64,000 nucleotides of DNA from Pseudomonas sp. IB20 (GTDB lineage: Bacteria > Pseudomonadota > Gammaproteobacteria > Pseudomonadales > Pseudomonadaceae), in NCBI RefSeq assembly GCF_009707325.1, contig NZ_CP046103.1:1351810-1415809 (forward strand), read 5' to 3'. The stretch's first letter is position 1. Every line of letters starts with the position of its first letter. The translations under genes were made by a program, and so were the position numbers. Under the pieces are notes generated by a model that searched no databases, had not been told where the DNA came from, and saw only the letters and a program-made list of their open reading frames with translations. Below are positions 54,840-64,000 of the stretch, in pieces.

Positions 54840-56315
54840 TCAGCTACCCAACGCCTTGGAAGCCAGCCAGAACAACCCGGCCGACAGGCCCACAGTCGCC
54901 GGCAAGGTCAATACCCAAGCCATCAGAATGGTCTTCACCGTGCCACCTTGCAGGCCGCTTTTGTTCGCAACCATGGTCCCGGCAACACCCGAAGACAACA
55001 CGTGAGTCGTGGAAACCGGCAGGCTGAAGATGTTGGCCAGGCCGATCATGCACGCCGTGGTGATCTGCGCCGACATGCCCTGGGCATACGTCATCCCTTG
55101 CTTGCCGATCTTCTCACCGATGGTCAACACCACGCGCTTCCAGCCCACCATGGTGCCCAGGCCCAAGGCCAGTGCGACCGCGAGGATCACCCAGAACGGC
55201 GCGTACTCGGTAGTGGCGGTCAGGTCTTTGCGCAGCTTGTCCAGGTCGGACTTCTCACGCGCATCCAGGCCCGGCAGCTTGCCGACTTTCTTCGCAGTGT
55301 CGTCCAGGCACAGCAGGTAGCGGCGCACTTCAATACGGTGATCAGAGGTCAACGAGTGGTAGTCGGAAACCCCTTTCAACGTGTCCATCAGCGCGCTGAT
55401 GGTTGGCTCCGTCTGCTGCGGGTTGCACCGGAACTTGCCCGGCAGGTCATCCTTAACACTTTTACCCAGTGCCAGGAACTCGCCAAGCGTGGCGTTGTTG
55501 CGCTGGTAGAACTGGCTCAAGTGCACGGTGGCGTCACGGGTGCGCTCGATCTGGTAGGTGGTGCTGCCCAGGTCGAGTACGAACTGCGCCGGCACGATAC
55601 CGATCAACACCAGCATGATCAGGCCGATACCTTTCTGGCCATCGTTGGAGCCGTGCACGAAGCTCACGGCCATCGCCGAAATCACCAGGACCAGGCGGTT
55701 CCAGAAGGGCGGGTGCTTCTTGTCGTCGACCTTGCGGCGCTGGTCCGGGGTCTTGTGCATCTTCGACAGCGGGCGCCACCATTTCAGGCCGAGCAGCACC
55801 AGGGCTGCGACCAGGAAACCGGCCATCGGCGAGAACACCAGTGACGCGCCGATATCGATCGCTTTCTGCCAGTTCACACCGTCAGCCAGGGGAATATCGT
55901 TGATCAGGGCGTTGGCCAGGCCCACGCCGAGGATCGAGCCGATCAGGGTGTGCGAGCTGGAGGCGGGGATACCGAAGTACCAGGTACCCAGGTTCCAGGT
56001 GATCGCCGCGGCCAATAAAGAGAAGACCATTGCCAAGCCATGGCCGGTGTTCACATTGATCAGCAACTCCACCGGCAGCAAATGCACGATGGCGTAGGCG
56101 ACACCCACACCACCGAGCAACACGCCGAGGAAGTTGAACACCCCGGAGAAGAACACGGCCAGATGCGGCGGCATGGCTTTGGTATAGATGACTGTGGCCA
56201 CCGCGTTAGCGGTGTCATGAAAGCCATTGATGAACTCGAAGGCGAGGACAAAGGCGAGGGCGAGCAACAGGCTCACTAGAACCCAAGCATCCAGTCCGCT
56301 GAATAAATCGATCAT
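54840..56315 (-). CDS. pitA: Low-affinity inorganic phosphate transporter PitA
   Basis: A 491-residue PiT family protein. The N-terminal repeat GFHDTANAVATVIYTKAM and the matching FVHGSNDGQKGIGLIM form the two GXND signatures. The C-terminal half contains GMSAQITTACMIGLAN and SSGVAGTMVANKSG. It carries phosphate as metal-phosphate with protons. An insertion of about 120 hydrophilic residues between the halves is typical of the longer PitA type. Terminator-free 3' end next to ccoM. Confidence 0.94.
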   Translation of the reverse strand: MIDLFSGLDAWVLVSLLLALAFVLAFEFINGFHDTANAVATVIYTKAMPPHLAVFFSGVFNFLGVLLGGVGVAYAIVHLLPVELLINVNTGHGLAMVFSLLAAAITWNLGTWYFGIPASSSHTLIGSILGVGLANALINDIPLADGVNWQKAIDIGASLVFSPMAGFLVAALVLLGLKWWRPLSKMHKTPDQRRKVDDKKHPPFWNRLVLVISAMAVSFVHGSNDGQKGIGLIMLVLIGIVPAQFVLDLGSTTYQIERTRDATVHLSQFYQRNNATLGEFLALGKSVKDDLPGKFRCNPQQTEPTISALMDTLKGVSDYHSLTSDHRIEVRRYLLCLDDTAKKVGKLPGLDAREKSDLDKLRKDLTATTEYAPFWVILAVALALGLGTMVGWKRVVLTIGEKIGKQGMTYAQGMSAQITTACMIGLANIFSLPVSTTHVLSSGVAGTMVANKSGLQGGTVKTILMAWVLTLPATVGLSAGLFWLASKALGS

Positions 56316-56638
56316 GAAGGTTTTCTGACCCGTTCGTAAGGGGGCGCGATTATGCCAGAAAACCTCAGTAATCGATGCATTAGCTGCTCATCGGTAACAA
56401 TCTTCACTGAAAAATCATGACGCACAGGCACGCATCCCAGGGTTTTCGGGGCTTTGGCAAGTCTTTGATTTATAAAGCGAGGTCTCGTAAAGACGGTTTT
56501 TTCTGACCGAAATGTGACGTTTGAAACATTTGTACGAAATTTCGCTAGGGGTGGTAGGAGCCTGGCGAAAATCAGGCTGCCCACCACTGGCAATGCGCCA
56601 GCAGTGGTGGCAAAACCTTGAAGCCCAAATCGAAGCGC

Positions 56639-56839
56639 TTATGGCTCTTCTGTTTTGAGTTCCTGTTCAATCTTTTGGATTTCCTGGGCAAATGCCTGAT
56701 CCAGCAAGCTGGCTCGCTTGCGCCATGGCTTGCGCTCAGGCTCAGGCTGGGCGGCGTAGGTGGTGACTTCCCCGCCGTAAACGTCCTTGTAACGTTGCTC
56801 CTGGCGCTCAAGTTCCGCGCGCAGTTCGTCTTTCGTCAC
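56639..56839 (-). CDS. Small charged conserved protein
   Basis: A 66-residue protein starting at GTG. Almost entirely helical and charged ([20 protein letters not shown], then [20 protein letters not shown]), suggesting a coiled coil. No family recognised. A TATAAT box on the same strand at 57061-57066 would give a leader of more than 200 nt. Confidence 0.65.
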   Translation of the reverse strand: MTKDELRAELERQEQRYKDVYGGEVTTYAAQPEPERKPWRKRASLLDQAFAQEIQKIEQELKTEEP

Positions 56840-57266
56840 AGTGTTACCTAATTGAGTTGAGTTTATAGATTGTGCAGCGTCATGCCTGAAAGCCGTCCTC
56901 GGGTTATTTCACATTGAACAGTGCAGCCGTCCAAGTTTGAAAGAGGGGCCGGAGGGCAAAACTTTTAGCGACTACTTGTGACCGACGCTGCATACAGCCC
57001 GCAACGTCTGGCGAGCTCTAATCCCGATTGTGGTACCGGGCTGACCTCTGCACACGCTGCATTATAGCGGCGCATTTGAATAACACTATCACCGTGAAGT
57101 TAAAAAGCGTCAACGCCGAGTGAGGCTTTTGTTACATGCAGGCGTCAGTCTTTGGAAACGTCAGCGTTTTAAAATCTGTACTCTTCTAAATGTCAGCATG
57201 ATTACTCCAACTTATTCACTTGATAAATCCTACGGCGCGGGTGAAAACGTGACGTGTCGCGCAAAT
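56840..57266. other. Long non-coding stretch before pcaR
   Basis: No gene found. AT-rich between 57080 and 57230, with hairpin-forming CCCGATTG/CAATCGGG-like elements around 57000-57050 and a minus-strand TATAAT at 57061-57066. It could hold a long 5' leader for the small gene at 56639, or a small RNA. Confidence 0.4.
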
Positions 57267-57299
57267 TGCGATAATCGAATGATCGTCCGATAATCGCCC
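57267..57299 (+). promoter_or_regulatory. Paired PcaR-type operators upstream of pcaR
   Basis: TGCGATAATCGAAT (57267-57280) and GTCCGATAATCGCCC (57285-57299) share the GATAATCG core of the P. putida PcaR box (GTTCGATAATCGCAC). Position before pcaR suggests autoregulation. Confidence 0.75.
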
Positions 57300-57394
57300 A
57301 ATGTTGCCGGCCCCGCCTTGTACATCAATGTCTGCGCGGCTTGTAATAGCGGCCAACCCTCCCAGCGGTTGAAAATAAGAGAAAGGACCCTGAA

Positions 57395-58237
57395 ATGAAC
57401 GATCAATTGCGCAACTCCTTCGCGTCAGTGGCGCCGCCGATCGTGGCTTCCCCGGCCAAGCGCATCCAGGCGTTTACCGGTGATCCGGACTTCATGACCT
57501 CCCTGGCCCGTGGCCTGGCCGTGGTGCAGGCCTTTCAGGAGCGCAAGCGCCACCTGACCATCGCCCAAATCAGCCACCGCACCGAAATCCCCCGCGCCGC
57601 CGTGCGCCGTTGCCTGCACACCTTGATCAAGCTCGGTTACGCCACCACCGATGGGCGTACGTACTCGCTGTTGCCCAAAGTCCTGACCTTGGGCCATGCC
57701 TACCTATCCTCCACGCCCTTGGCGGTCTCAGCCCAGCCGTACCTGGACCGCATGAGCGAACAACTGCACGAAGCCTGCAACATGGCGACCCTGGAAGGCG
57801 ACGACATTCTCTATATCGCCCGTTCCGCCACCACCCAGCGCCTGATTTCCGTGGACCTGTCGGTGGGCGGGCGCTTGCCGGCGTATTGCACGTCGATGGG
57901 CCGTATCCTGCTCGCGGCGTTGGACGATGCCTCGCTGCAGGACTACCTCGATCACGCTGACCTGCAAACCAAGACCAGCCGCACCCTGACCACCCCCGAA
58001 GCCTTGTTCGAATGCCTGCAACAAGTGCGTCAGCAAGGTTGGTGCATCGTCGACCAGGAACTGGAGCAGGGCCTGCGCTCCATCGCCGTGCCGGTGTACG
58101 ACGCGTCCGGCCAGGTGTTGGCCGCGCTGAATGTCAGTACCCACGCGGGAAGGGTCAGTCGCAGTGAGCTTGAGCAACGTTTCCTGCCGAGCATGCTCAG
58201 CGCCAGCCGCGAGTTGAGTGCGCAGCTGTTTGCCTAA
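57395..58237 (+). CDS. pcaR: pca regulon transcriptional regulator PcaR (IclR family)
   Basis: A 280-residue IclR-type regulator. The winged HTH is at residues 47-70 (HLTIAQISHRTEIPRAAVRR) and the effector domain follows with LPAYCTSMGRILLA and QGLRSIAVPVYDASG. It responds to beta-ketoadipate and activates pca genes. It heads the cluster, with GATAATCG boxes before itself and before pcaI. Confidence 0.95.
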   Translation: MNDQLRNSFASVAPPIVASPAKRIQAFTGDPDFMTSLARGLAVVQAFQERKRHLTIAQISHRTEIPRAAVRRCLHTLIKLGYATTDGRTYSLLPKVLTLGHAYLSSTPLAVSAQPYLDRMSEQLHEACNMATLEGDDILYIARSATTQRLISVDLSVGGRLPAYCTSMGRILLAALDDASLQDYLDHADLQTKTSRTLTTPEALFECLQQVRQQGWCIVDQELEQGLRSIAVPVYDASGQVLAALNVSTHAGRVSRSELEQRFLPSMLSASRELSAQLFA

Positions 58238-58385
58238 GTGTTCGGTGACCGCACAGATCCCGGCTTGATCAATTGACGGTGATTCCCCTGGCTTATTAAT
58301 GTGCGGCAGCGCTGTTAGCGCCGCCCAATAATAAGTAATGACGACCTCAGGTCGTCAGCCCGCCATCGGTGTGGAAATAAAAATA

Positions 58386-59726
58386 ATGAATCAACCCTCT
58401 GTCGGTACCAACCTGGACGTGCAGTCCTTTATCAATGCCCAGCCACTGTCGCGTTATCAGTGGCGCGTGGTGATCCTGTGTTTCCTCATCGTCTTCCTCG
58501 ACGGCCTCGACACCGCGGCCATGGGCTTTATCGCCCCCGCGCTGTCCCAGGATTGGGGCATTGACCGCGCCAGTCTCGGCCCGGTGATGAGTGCCGCGTT
58601 GATCGGCATGGTGTTCGGCGCGCTGGGTTCCGGACCGCTGGCTGACCGCTTCGGGCGCAAAGTGGTGTTGGTGAGTGCGGTGTTGGTGTTTGGCGCGTTC
58701 AGCCTGGCCTCGGCCTACAGCACTAACGTCGACCAGTTGCTGGTATTGCGCTTTCTCACGGGGCTGGGCCTGGGCGCGGGCATGCCGAATGCCACCACGC
58801 TGCTGTCCGAATACACCCCTGAGCGCCACAAATCGTTGCTGGTGACCAGCATGTTCTGCGGTTTCAACCTGGGCATGGCCGGTGGCGGGTTTATTTCCGC
58901 CAAGCTGATCCCGGCGTTCGGCTGGCACAGCCTGCTGCTGATCGGTGGCATCCTGCCGTTGATCCTGACGGTGGTGCTGTTGGTGTGGCTGCCGGAGTCG
59001 GCGCGTTACCTGGTGGTGCGCAACCGCGGCACCGACAAAGTGCGCAAGACCTTGTCACCCATCGAGCCCAACCTCGTCGCCCAAGCCACCAGCTTCAGCG
59101 TGCCCGAGCAAAAAACCGTCAAGGCGCGCAACGTGTTTGCGGTGATCTTCTCCGGTACCTACAGCGCCGGCACCTTATTGCTGTGGCTCACCTACTTCAT
59201 GGGCCTGGTGATTGTGTACCTGCTGACCAGTTGGTTGCCGACCCTGATGCGCGACAGCGGCGCCAGCATGGAGCAGGCCGCGTTTATCGGTGCGTTGTTC
59301 CAGTTCGGCGGTGTGCTGAGTGCGGTCGGCGTGGGCTGGGCGATGGACCGCTTCAATCCGCACAAAGTCATCGGCACGTTTTACCTGCTGGCCGGGGTGT
59401 TTGCCTACGCCGTAGGGCAGAGCCTGGGCAATATCACGGTACTGGCGACCTTGGTGTTGGTGGCCGGCATGTGCGTCAACGGCGCGCAATCGGCGATGCC
59501 GTCCCTGGCCGCGCGCTTCTACCCGACCCAGGGCCGCGCTACCGGTGTGTCGTGGATGCTCGGCATCGGCCGCTTCGGCGCGATCCTGGGTGCGTGGATG
59601 GGCGCGACGTTGCTGGGCCTGGGCTGGAACTTCGAGCAAGTGCTGACTGCACTGGTGATTCCAGCCGCATTGGCCACGGCAGCCGTGTTGATCAAAGGCA
59701 TGGTCAGCCATGCGGATGCGACCTGA
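58386..59726 (+). CDS. pcaK: 4-hydroxybenzoate/protocatechuate transporter PcaK
   Basis: A 446-residue MFS permease of the aromatic acid:H+ symporter group. I start at MNQPSVGTNLDV; an upstream ATG 16 codons earlier lacks support. LDGLDTAAMGFIAPALS in helix 1 is the DGxD aromatic-symporter motif, and GPLADRFGRKVV is the loop 2-3 motif. PcaK imports 4-hydroxybenzoate and takes part in chemotaxis to it. Confidence 0.93.
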   Translation: MNQPSVGTNLDVQSFINAQPLSRYQWRVVILCFLIVFLDGLDTAAMGFIAPALSQDWGIDRASLGPVMSAALIGMVFGALGSGPLADRFGRKVVLVSAVLVFGAFSLASAYSTNVDQLLVLRFLTGLGLGAGMPNATTLLSEYTPERHKSLLVTSMFCGFNLGMAGGGFISAKLIPAFGWHSLLLIGGILPLILTVVLLVWLPESARYLVVRNRGTDKVRKTLSPIEPNLVAQATSFSVPEQKTVKARNVFAVIFSGTYSAGTLLLWLTYFMGLVIVYLLTSWLPTLMRDSGASMEQAAFIGALFQFGGVLSAVGVGWAMDRFNPHKVIGTFYLLAGVFAYAVGQSLGNITVLATLVLVAGMCVNGAQSAMPSLAARFYPTQGRATGVSWMLGIGRFGAILGAWMGATLLGLGWNFEQVLTALVIPAALATAAVLIKGMVSHADAT

Positions 59727-59788
59727 GGCCTGACCCCATTTTGTGGGCGGCGCTGCAGACGACTCGGCCCAACAGGTAAATCGAGTTG

Positions 59789-59820
59789 ATGCAATCGCAG
59801 GCAAGCCAGCTCCCACATTG
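59789..59820. repeat. REP element between pcaK and pcaI
   Basis: GATGCAATCGCAGGCAAGCCAGCTCCCACATT: one REP half, next to the pcaI promoter. Confidence 0.8.
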
Positions 59821-59875
59821 TCCGTGCCCAGTTGAGTTGACGGTTTTGCACAAAAGATTAGCTAGACAACAATCT

Positions 59876-59908
59876 GTTCGATAATCGAACACTTAGTCGA
59901 TTATCGGA
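59876..59908 (+). promoter_or_regulatory. Paired PcaR-type operators upstream of pcaI
   Basis: GTTCGATAATCGAAC (59876-59890) is a near-match to the PcaR box; the neighbouring GTCGATTATCGGA (59896-59908) is its inverted counterpart. They lie about 90-120 bp before the pcaI start and should make pcaIJFHG PcaR-dependent. Confidence 0.85.
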
Positions 59909-59996
59909 TTGTTCGACCCATTGCCCCGGCTTAATCTTCAAGCACTTCGGCGCCACCTCAGCGCCTTTTTCGATCAACACCGGGAGCCCAACCCCC

Positions 59997-60854
59997 ATGG
60001 CTGAAATTCTTGCGCTGCGTGACGCGGTGAAGCAATTCGTGAATGACGGCGACACCGTCGCACTGGAAGGCTTCACCCATTTGATCCCTACGGCAGCGGG
60101 TCATGAAATCATTCGTCAGGGCAAGAAAGACCTGACGCTGGTGCGTATGACGCCCGACCTGGTCTACGACCAGTTGATCGGTGCCGGCTGCGCGCGCAAG
60201 TTGATTTTCTCCTGGGGCGGCAACCCCGGCGTGGGCTCTTTGCATCGCCTGCGTGATGCGGTGGAAAAACACTGGCCGCAACCGTTGGAGATCGAAGAGC
60301 ACAGCCACGCCGACCTGGCGAATGCCTACGTTGCCGGTGCATCGGGCCTGCCGTTCGCCGTGCTGCGCGCCTACGCCGGTTCCGACCTGCCCAAGGTCAA
60401 CCCGCTGATCAAGACCGTGACCTGCCCATTCACCGGCGAAGTGCTGGCGGCAGTGCCGTCGGTGCGCCCGGACGTCACCGTGATCCACGCACAGAAGGCC
60501 GACCGCAAGGGCAACGTGTTGCTCTGGGGCATTCTCGGTGTGCAGAAGGAAGCGGCGTTGGCGGCCAAGCGCTGCATCGTCACCGTCGAAGAAATCGTCG
60601 ACGACCTGAATGCACCGATGAACAGCTGCGTGCTGCCGACCTGGGCGCTGACGGCGGTGTGCCATGTACCCGGTGGCGCACACCCGTCCTACGCCCACGG
60701 CTACAACGAGCGTGATAACCGCTTCTACCAGGCGTGGGACCCGATCGCCCGCGACCGTGGGACCTTTACCGCCTGGATCGACGAATACATCCACGGCACC
60801 GCCGACTTCAGTGAATTCCAGGCCAAGCTGGCCGCCGCGCAGGAGGCCAAGTAA
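59997..60854 (+). CDS. pcaI: Beta-ketoadipate succinyl-CoA transferase subunit A
   Basis: A 285-residue CoA-transferase subunit. GFTHLIPTAAGHEIIRQGK, SWGGNPGVGS and NAYVAGASGLPF are family segments. The length and sequence fit the CatI/GctA-like type rather than the shorter PcaI (about 230 residues) of P. putida, but the position with pcaJF and the PcaR boxes show that it serves this pathway. It transfers CoA from succinyl-CoA to beta-ketoadipate. Its stop overlaps the pcaJ ATG by 1 nt. Confidence 0.9.
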   Translation: MAEILALRDAVKQFVNDGDTVALEGFTHLIPTAAGHEIIRQGKKDLTLVRMTPDLVYDQLIGAGCARKLIFSWGGNPGVGSLHRLRDAVEKHWPQPLEIEEHSHADLANAYVAGASGLPFAVLRAYAGSDLPKVNPLIKTVTCPFTGEVLAAVPSVRPDVTVIHAQKADRKGNVLLWGILGVQKEAALAAKRCIVTVEEIVDDLNAPMNSCVLPTWALTAVCHVPGGAHPSYAHGYNERDNRFYQAWDPIARDRGTFTAWIDEYIHGTADFSEFQAKLAAAQEAK

Positions 60855-61633
60855 TGGCTTACTCGACCAATGAAATGATGACCGTCGCCGCCGCGCGCCG
60901 CCTCAAGAACGGCTCGGTGTGCTTCGTCGGCATCGGCTTGCCCTCCAAGGCCGCCAACTTGGCGCGCCTGACCTCATCGCCCGATGTGGTGCTGATCTAC
61001 GAGTCCGGCCCGATTGGTGCCAAGCCCAGCGTACTGCCGTTGTCCATCGGCGACGGTGAGCTGGCGGAAACCGCTGACACCGTGGTGCCGACCGGTGAGA
61101 TTTTTCGCTACTGGCTGCAGGGCGGGCGCATCGACGTGGGCTTTCTCGGCGCGGCCCAGGTCGACCGGTTCGGCAATATCAACACCACCGTGGTTGGCGA
61201 TTACCATCAGCCCAAAGTGCGCTTGCCGGGTGCCGGCGGCGCGCCGGAGATTGCCGGCTCGGCCAAGAGCGTGCTGATCATCCTTAAGCAGTCGGCGCGT
61301 TCGTTTGTCGACAAACTGGACTTCATCACCTCGGTCGGCCACGGCGAAGGCGGCGATTCACGTAAACGCTTGGGCCTGCCGGGCGCAGGTCCCGTAGGGA
61401 TTATTACCGACCTGTGCATCATGGAGCCGGAAGAGGGCAGCCATGAATTCGTGGTCACCGCGCTGCACCCTGGCGTGACGCGCGAGCAAGTGGTCGCGGC
61501 CACCGGTTGGGCAATTCGGTTTGCAGACCACGTAAGCACCACCGACGAACCGACGGACGTCGAACTGACGGCCCTGCGTGATCTCGAAGCCCGCACCGCC
61601 GCCGCCCATGGCCAAGCGCCAGGAGACGCCTGA
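60854..61633 (+). CDS. pcaJ: Beta-ketoadipate succinyl-CoA transferase subunit B
   Basis: A 259-residue partner subunit. The CoA-transferase active-site glutamate should be in [12 protein letters not shown] (E51 region), with [18 protein letters not shown] at the start. CatJ/GctB-like length. Overlaps pcaI and pcaF by 1 nt at each end, so all three are likely translated together. Confidence 0.9.
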   Translation: MAYSTNEMMTVAAARRLKNGSVCFVGIGLPSKAANLARLTSSPDVVLIYESGPIGAKPSVLPLSIGDGELAETADTVVPTGEIFRYWLQGGRIDVGFLGAAQVDRFGNINTTVVGDYHQPKVRLPGAGGAPEIAGSAKSVLIILKQSARSFVDKLDFITSVGHGEGGDSRKRLGLPGAGPVGIITDLCIMEPEEGSHEFVVTALHPGVTREQVVAATGWAIRFADHVSTTDEPTDVELTALRDLEARTAAAHGQAPGDA

Positions 61634-62835
61634 TGCGTGACGTATTTATCTGTGATGCCATCCGCACGCCCATCGGCCGGTTTGGCGGTGGTTTGTCCAC
61701 GGTGCGCGCCGATGACTTGGCGGCACTGCCGATCAAGGCGCTGATCGAACGTAACCCGTCTGTGGACTGGAGCGCCGTCGACGAAGTGTTCCTCGGTTGT
61801 GCCAACCAGGCCGGTGAAGACAACCGCAACGTCGCGCGGATGGCGCTGTTGCTGGCGGGCCTGCCGCAAAGCATTCCCGGGGTGACCCTCAACCGTCTGT
61901 GCGCCTCGGGCATGGACGCCATCGGCACCGCCTTCCGCGCTATCGCCAGCGGCGAAATGGAGCTGGCGATTGCCGGTGGCGTCGAGTCGATGTCCCGTGC
62001 GCCGTTTGTGATGGGCAAGGCCGACGCAGCGTTTTCACGCAACATGACGCTGGAAGACACCACCATCGGCTGGCGTTTTATCAACCCGTTGATGAAGGCC
62101 CAATACGGTGTGGATGCCATGCCGCAGACCGCCGATAACGTCGCCGACGACTACAACGTGTCCCGCGCCGACCAAGACGCCTTCGCGCTGCGTAGCCAGC
62201 AACGGACTGCCGCCGCGCAAGCCGCCGGGTTCTTTGCCGAAGAAATTGTGCCGGTGCGCGTCGCGCATAAAAAAGGCGAGACCGTGGTCGAGCAGGATGA
62301 GCATCCGCGCGCCGACACCACTCTGCAAGCTCTGGCTAAACTCAAGCCGGTGAATGGCCCAGACAAGACTGTCACTGCTGGTAATGCTTCCGGCGTGAAC
62401 GATGGTGCGGCGGCACTGATACTGGCCAGCGCCGACGCGGTAAAGAAACATGGCCTGACCGCCCGCGCCCGTGTGCTGGGTATGGCCAGTGCCGGTGTCG
62501 CGCCGCGAGTGATGGGCATCGGCCCGGTGCCGGCGGTGCGCAAACTGGTGGAACGCCTCGGCCTGGCGGTCACCGACTTTGATGTCATCGAACTCAATGA
62601 AGCCTTCGCCAGCCAAGGCCTCGCGGTGCTGCGTGAGTTGGGCATCGCCGACGACGCCCCGCAGGTGAACCCGAACGGCGGCGCCATTGCCCTCGGCCAT
62701 CCGCTGGGCATGAGCGGCGCACGGCTGGTATTGACGGCACTGCACCAACTGGAAAAAACCGGCGGCCGCAAAGGCCTGGCGACTATGTGTGTGGGCGTCG
62801 GCCAAGGCTTGGCCCTGGCGATTGAACGCATCTAA
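61633..62835 (+). CDS. pcaF: Beta-ketoadipyl-CoA thiolase PcaF
   Basis: A 400-residue thiolase. The nucleophilic Cys is in [13 protein letters not shown] (C91 region), the His in [18 protein letters not shown], and the second Cys in [15 protein letters not shown]. It cleaves beta-ketoadipyl-CoA to acetyl-CoA and succinyl-CoA, the last step of the pathway. Confidence 0.96.
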   Translation: MRDVFICDAIRTPIGRFGGGLSTVRADDLAALPIKALIERNPSVDWSAVDEVFLGCANQAGEDNRNVARMALLLAGLPQSIPGVTLNRLCASGMDAIGTAFRAIASGEMELAIAGGVESMSRAPFVMGKADAAFSRNMTLEDTTIGWRFINPLMKAQYGVDAMPQTADNVADDYNVSRADQDAFALRSQQRTAAAQAAGFFAEEIVPVRVAHKKGETVVEQDEHPRADTTLQALAKLKPVNGPDKTVTAGNASGVNDGAAALILASADAVKKHGLTARARVLGMASAGVAPRVMGIGPVPAVRKLVERLGLAVTDFDVIELNEAFASQGLAVLRELGIADDAPQVNPNGGAIALGHPLGMSGARLVLTALHQLEKTGGRKGLATMCVGVGQGLALAIERI

Positions 62836-62852
62836 TAAGAGAGGATTGCTCC

Positions 62853-63557
62853 ATGAGTGACAAGCCCGGATATCGGCGCCCGCAAGCGGGCACTCAACCT
62901 GATTACCTGCACCCGGCCTACCAGTCGACGAACCTGCGTTCGCCGTCCCAGCCGTTGGTGTTCCTGCCGCATTCCTTGTCGGAAATCACCGGCCCGAGCA
63001 TCGGCGCCGAGCGCGTCAATGAGCAGGACAATGACCTGACCGCCCAGCATGAAGGCGAGCCTGTGGGCGAACGCATCATCATTCACGGCCGCGTGCTGGA
63101 TGAGAATGGCCTGCCGGTGCCGGGCATTCTGGTGGAGATCTGGCAGGCCAACGCCGCCGGCCGCTACAACCACAAGCGCGACCTGCATGACGCGCCGCTG
63201 GACCCAAACTTCACCGGCACCGGCCGCACCGTGACCGACGCCGATGGCGGGTATCAGTTCCAGACCATCAAGCCCGGCGCCTACCCGTGGGGCAACCACC
63301 ACAATGCGTGGCGCCCGGCGCATATCCATTTTTCGCTGTTCGGCCCAAGCGTGCTGACCCGCCTGGTCACGCAGATGTACTTCCCCGGCGACCCGCTGTT
63401 GGAATACGACCCGATCTACAACTGTGTGCCGGACACCTCGGCCAAGCAGCGCCTGATCGCCAGCTTCGACCTGGAAAAAACCATTCCTTCCTATGCCCTC
63501 GGCTACCGCTGGGACATCGTCCTGCGCGGCCGCGACGCCACGCCGATGGAGAAATGA
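62853..63557 (+). CDS. pcaH: Protocatechuate 3,4-dioxygenase beta subunit PcaH
   Basis: A 234-residue iron(III) subunit. The expected Fe ligands are Y105 (GRYNH), Y144 (GAYPW), H157 and H159 (PAHIHF), spaced exactly as in the P. putida enzyme (shift of three residues). It opens protocatechuate between the hydroxyls, giving beta-carboxy-cis,cis-muconate. A separate RBS (AGAGG) precedes it, 17 bp after pcaF. Confidence 0.97.
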   Translation: MSDKPGYRRPQAGTQPDYLHPAYQSTNLRSPSQPLVFLPHSLSEITGPSIGAERVNEQDNDLTAQHEGEPVGERIIIHGRVLDENGLPVPGILVEIWQANAAGRYNHKRDLHDAPLDPNFTGTGRTVTDADGGYQFQTIKPGAYPWGNHHNAWRPAHIHFSLFGPSVLTRLVTQMYFPGDPLLEYDPIYNCVPDTSAKQRLIASFDLEKTIPSYALGYRWDIVLRGRDATPMEK

Positions 63558-63558
63558 G

Positions 63559-64000
63559 ATGACACTCTATGCGACCACGTCCCACACCGTCGGGCCGTAT
63601 TACCACATCGGCCTGACCTGGCTGAACCGCGAAGACCTGACCGTGCCTGCGACCTTGGGCGAGCGCGTGGCGATCAGCGGGCAAGTGGTGGATGGCAACG
63701 GTGATGTCGTCAACGACGCCATGCTCGAAGTCTGGCAGGCCAACGCCGCCGGCAAATACGACCACCCGGAAGATGAACAGGACAAAGCCGTCGACCCCAA
63801 CTTCGAAGGCTTTGGCCGCGTGCCGGTGGATGCCGAAGGGCGTTTTCGCTTTACCACCATCAAGCCGGGCAGCGTGCCAGGGCTGGCGGGGACGACCCAG
63901 GCGCCGCATCTGGTGGTGTTGGTGTTTGCGCGTGGGTTGGTGAAGCACTTGCTGACGCGGATTTATTTTGACGGTGAGGCGTTGAACGCGGATGACCCGT
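63559..64000 (+). CDS. pcaG: Protocatechuate 3,4-dioxygenase alpha subunit PcaG (partial)
   Basis: The first 147 codons of the alpha subunit; the C-terminus is cut by the window end. It starts ATG one base after the pcaH stop. TTSHTVGPYYHIGL and LEVWQANAAGKYDH are homologous to the beta subunit but without the iron ligands. Forms the alpha/beta 12-mer with PcaH. Confidence 0.95.
   Translation, partial: MTLYATTSHTVGPYYHIGLTWLNREDLTVPATLGERVAISGQVVDGNGDVVNDAMLEVWQANAAGKYDHPEDEQDKAVDPNFEGFGRVPVDAEGRFRFTTIKPGSVPGLAGTTQAPHLVVLVFARGLVKHLLTRIYFDGEALNADDP

Overview
The window looks like a chromosomal segment of a fluorescent-group Pseudomonas. The evidence is the gene content and order: an aotJQMO arginine/ornithine transport operon, a LivKHMGF/Bra operon, a QuiP-type acylase, a MucR-type MHYT-GGDEF-EAL protein, CcoM and a pca cluster. 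Base composition is evenly GC-rich, and REP-type palindromes carrying the GTGGGAGC core are scattered between genes. I see no insertion sequence, prophage, integrase, CRISPR array, rRNA or tRNA. Apart from local tandem duplications and REP elements it reads as stable core or near-core chromosome.

Layout from left to right. 1-2650 (minus): aotJ-aotQ-aotM-aotO, running off the left edge, with a hairpin attenuator between the binding protein and the permeases. 2991-5626 (minus): an ATP-dependent DNA ligase coupled to its metallo-beta-lactamase exonuclease. 5819-8260 (minus): QuiP-like N-acyl-homoserine lactone acylase. 8567-10236 (minus): DUF6231, YchJ, LEA-type lipoprotein and a His-rich SEC-C mini-protein, followed by a perfect 150-bp tandem duplication. 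10427-12286 (plus): OmpA-type lipoprotein, DUF1145 and a collagen-like secreted protein. 12389-21414: CopD-like protein, DinG, a GH50-like glycosidase, a class C beta-lactamase-fold esterase, a second OmpA protein with an AlgP/histone-H1-like tail, PdxH and a SlyB-like lipoprotein. 21509-29476: a DUF3077-like protein, a chemoreceptor, NhaA, a cysteine-synthase-like enzyme, an FAD oxidoreductase, a COG3650-type lipoprotein and an atypical SDR. A LysR regulator is divergent from the SDR at 29580.

30485-32942 (minus) is a bufferin operon: BufA1 precursor, BufB (MNIO/DUF692 iron enzyme), BufC partner and DoxX. It makes a ribosomally encoded, post-translationally modified metal-binding peptide. 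Its upstream region carries a second tandem duplication (158 bp) that copied the start of the divergent MFS gene and created a 48-codon upstream reading frame. 34667-39663 (minus) is the Liv/Bra branched-chain amino acid transporter. 40629-42806 (minus) encodes a 725-residue tubulin/FtsZ-superfamily protein that stands alone, with recognisable T1, T3, T4, T6 and T7 elements; it is the least understood gene here. Next come MucR-like c-di-GMP signalling, a YkgJ cysteine-cluster protein, a spinster-like MFS transporter, RapA, a class V aminotransferase/RidA pair with a LysR regulator, and small genes that include ccoM (38 codons) behind a near-consensus Anr box. PitA follows.

57395-64000 (plus) is the beta-ketoadipate cluster: pcaR, pcaK, pcaI, pcaJ, pcaF, pcaH and pcaG (cut by the window edge). 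Paired PcaR-type operators precede both pcaR and pcaI. Together these genes import 4-hydroxybenzoate, open the protocatechuate ring, activate beta-ketoadipate and cleave it to acetyl-CoA and succinyl-CoA. All identifications come from reading the sequence against remembered families; no database search was run.
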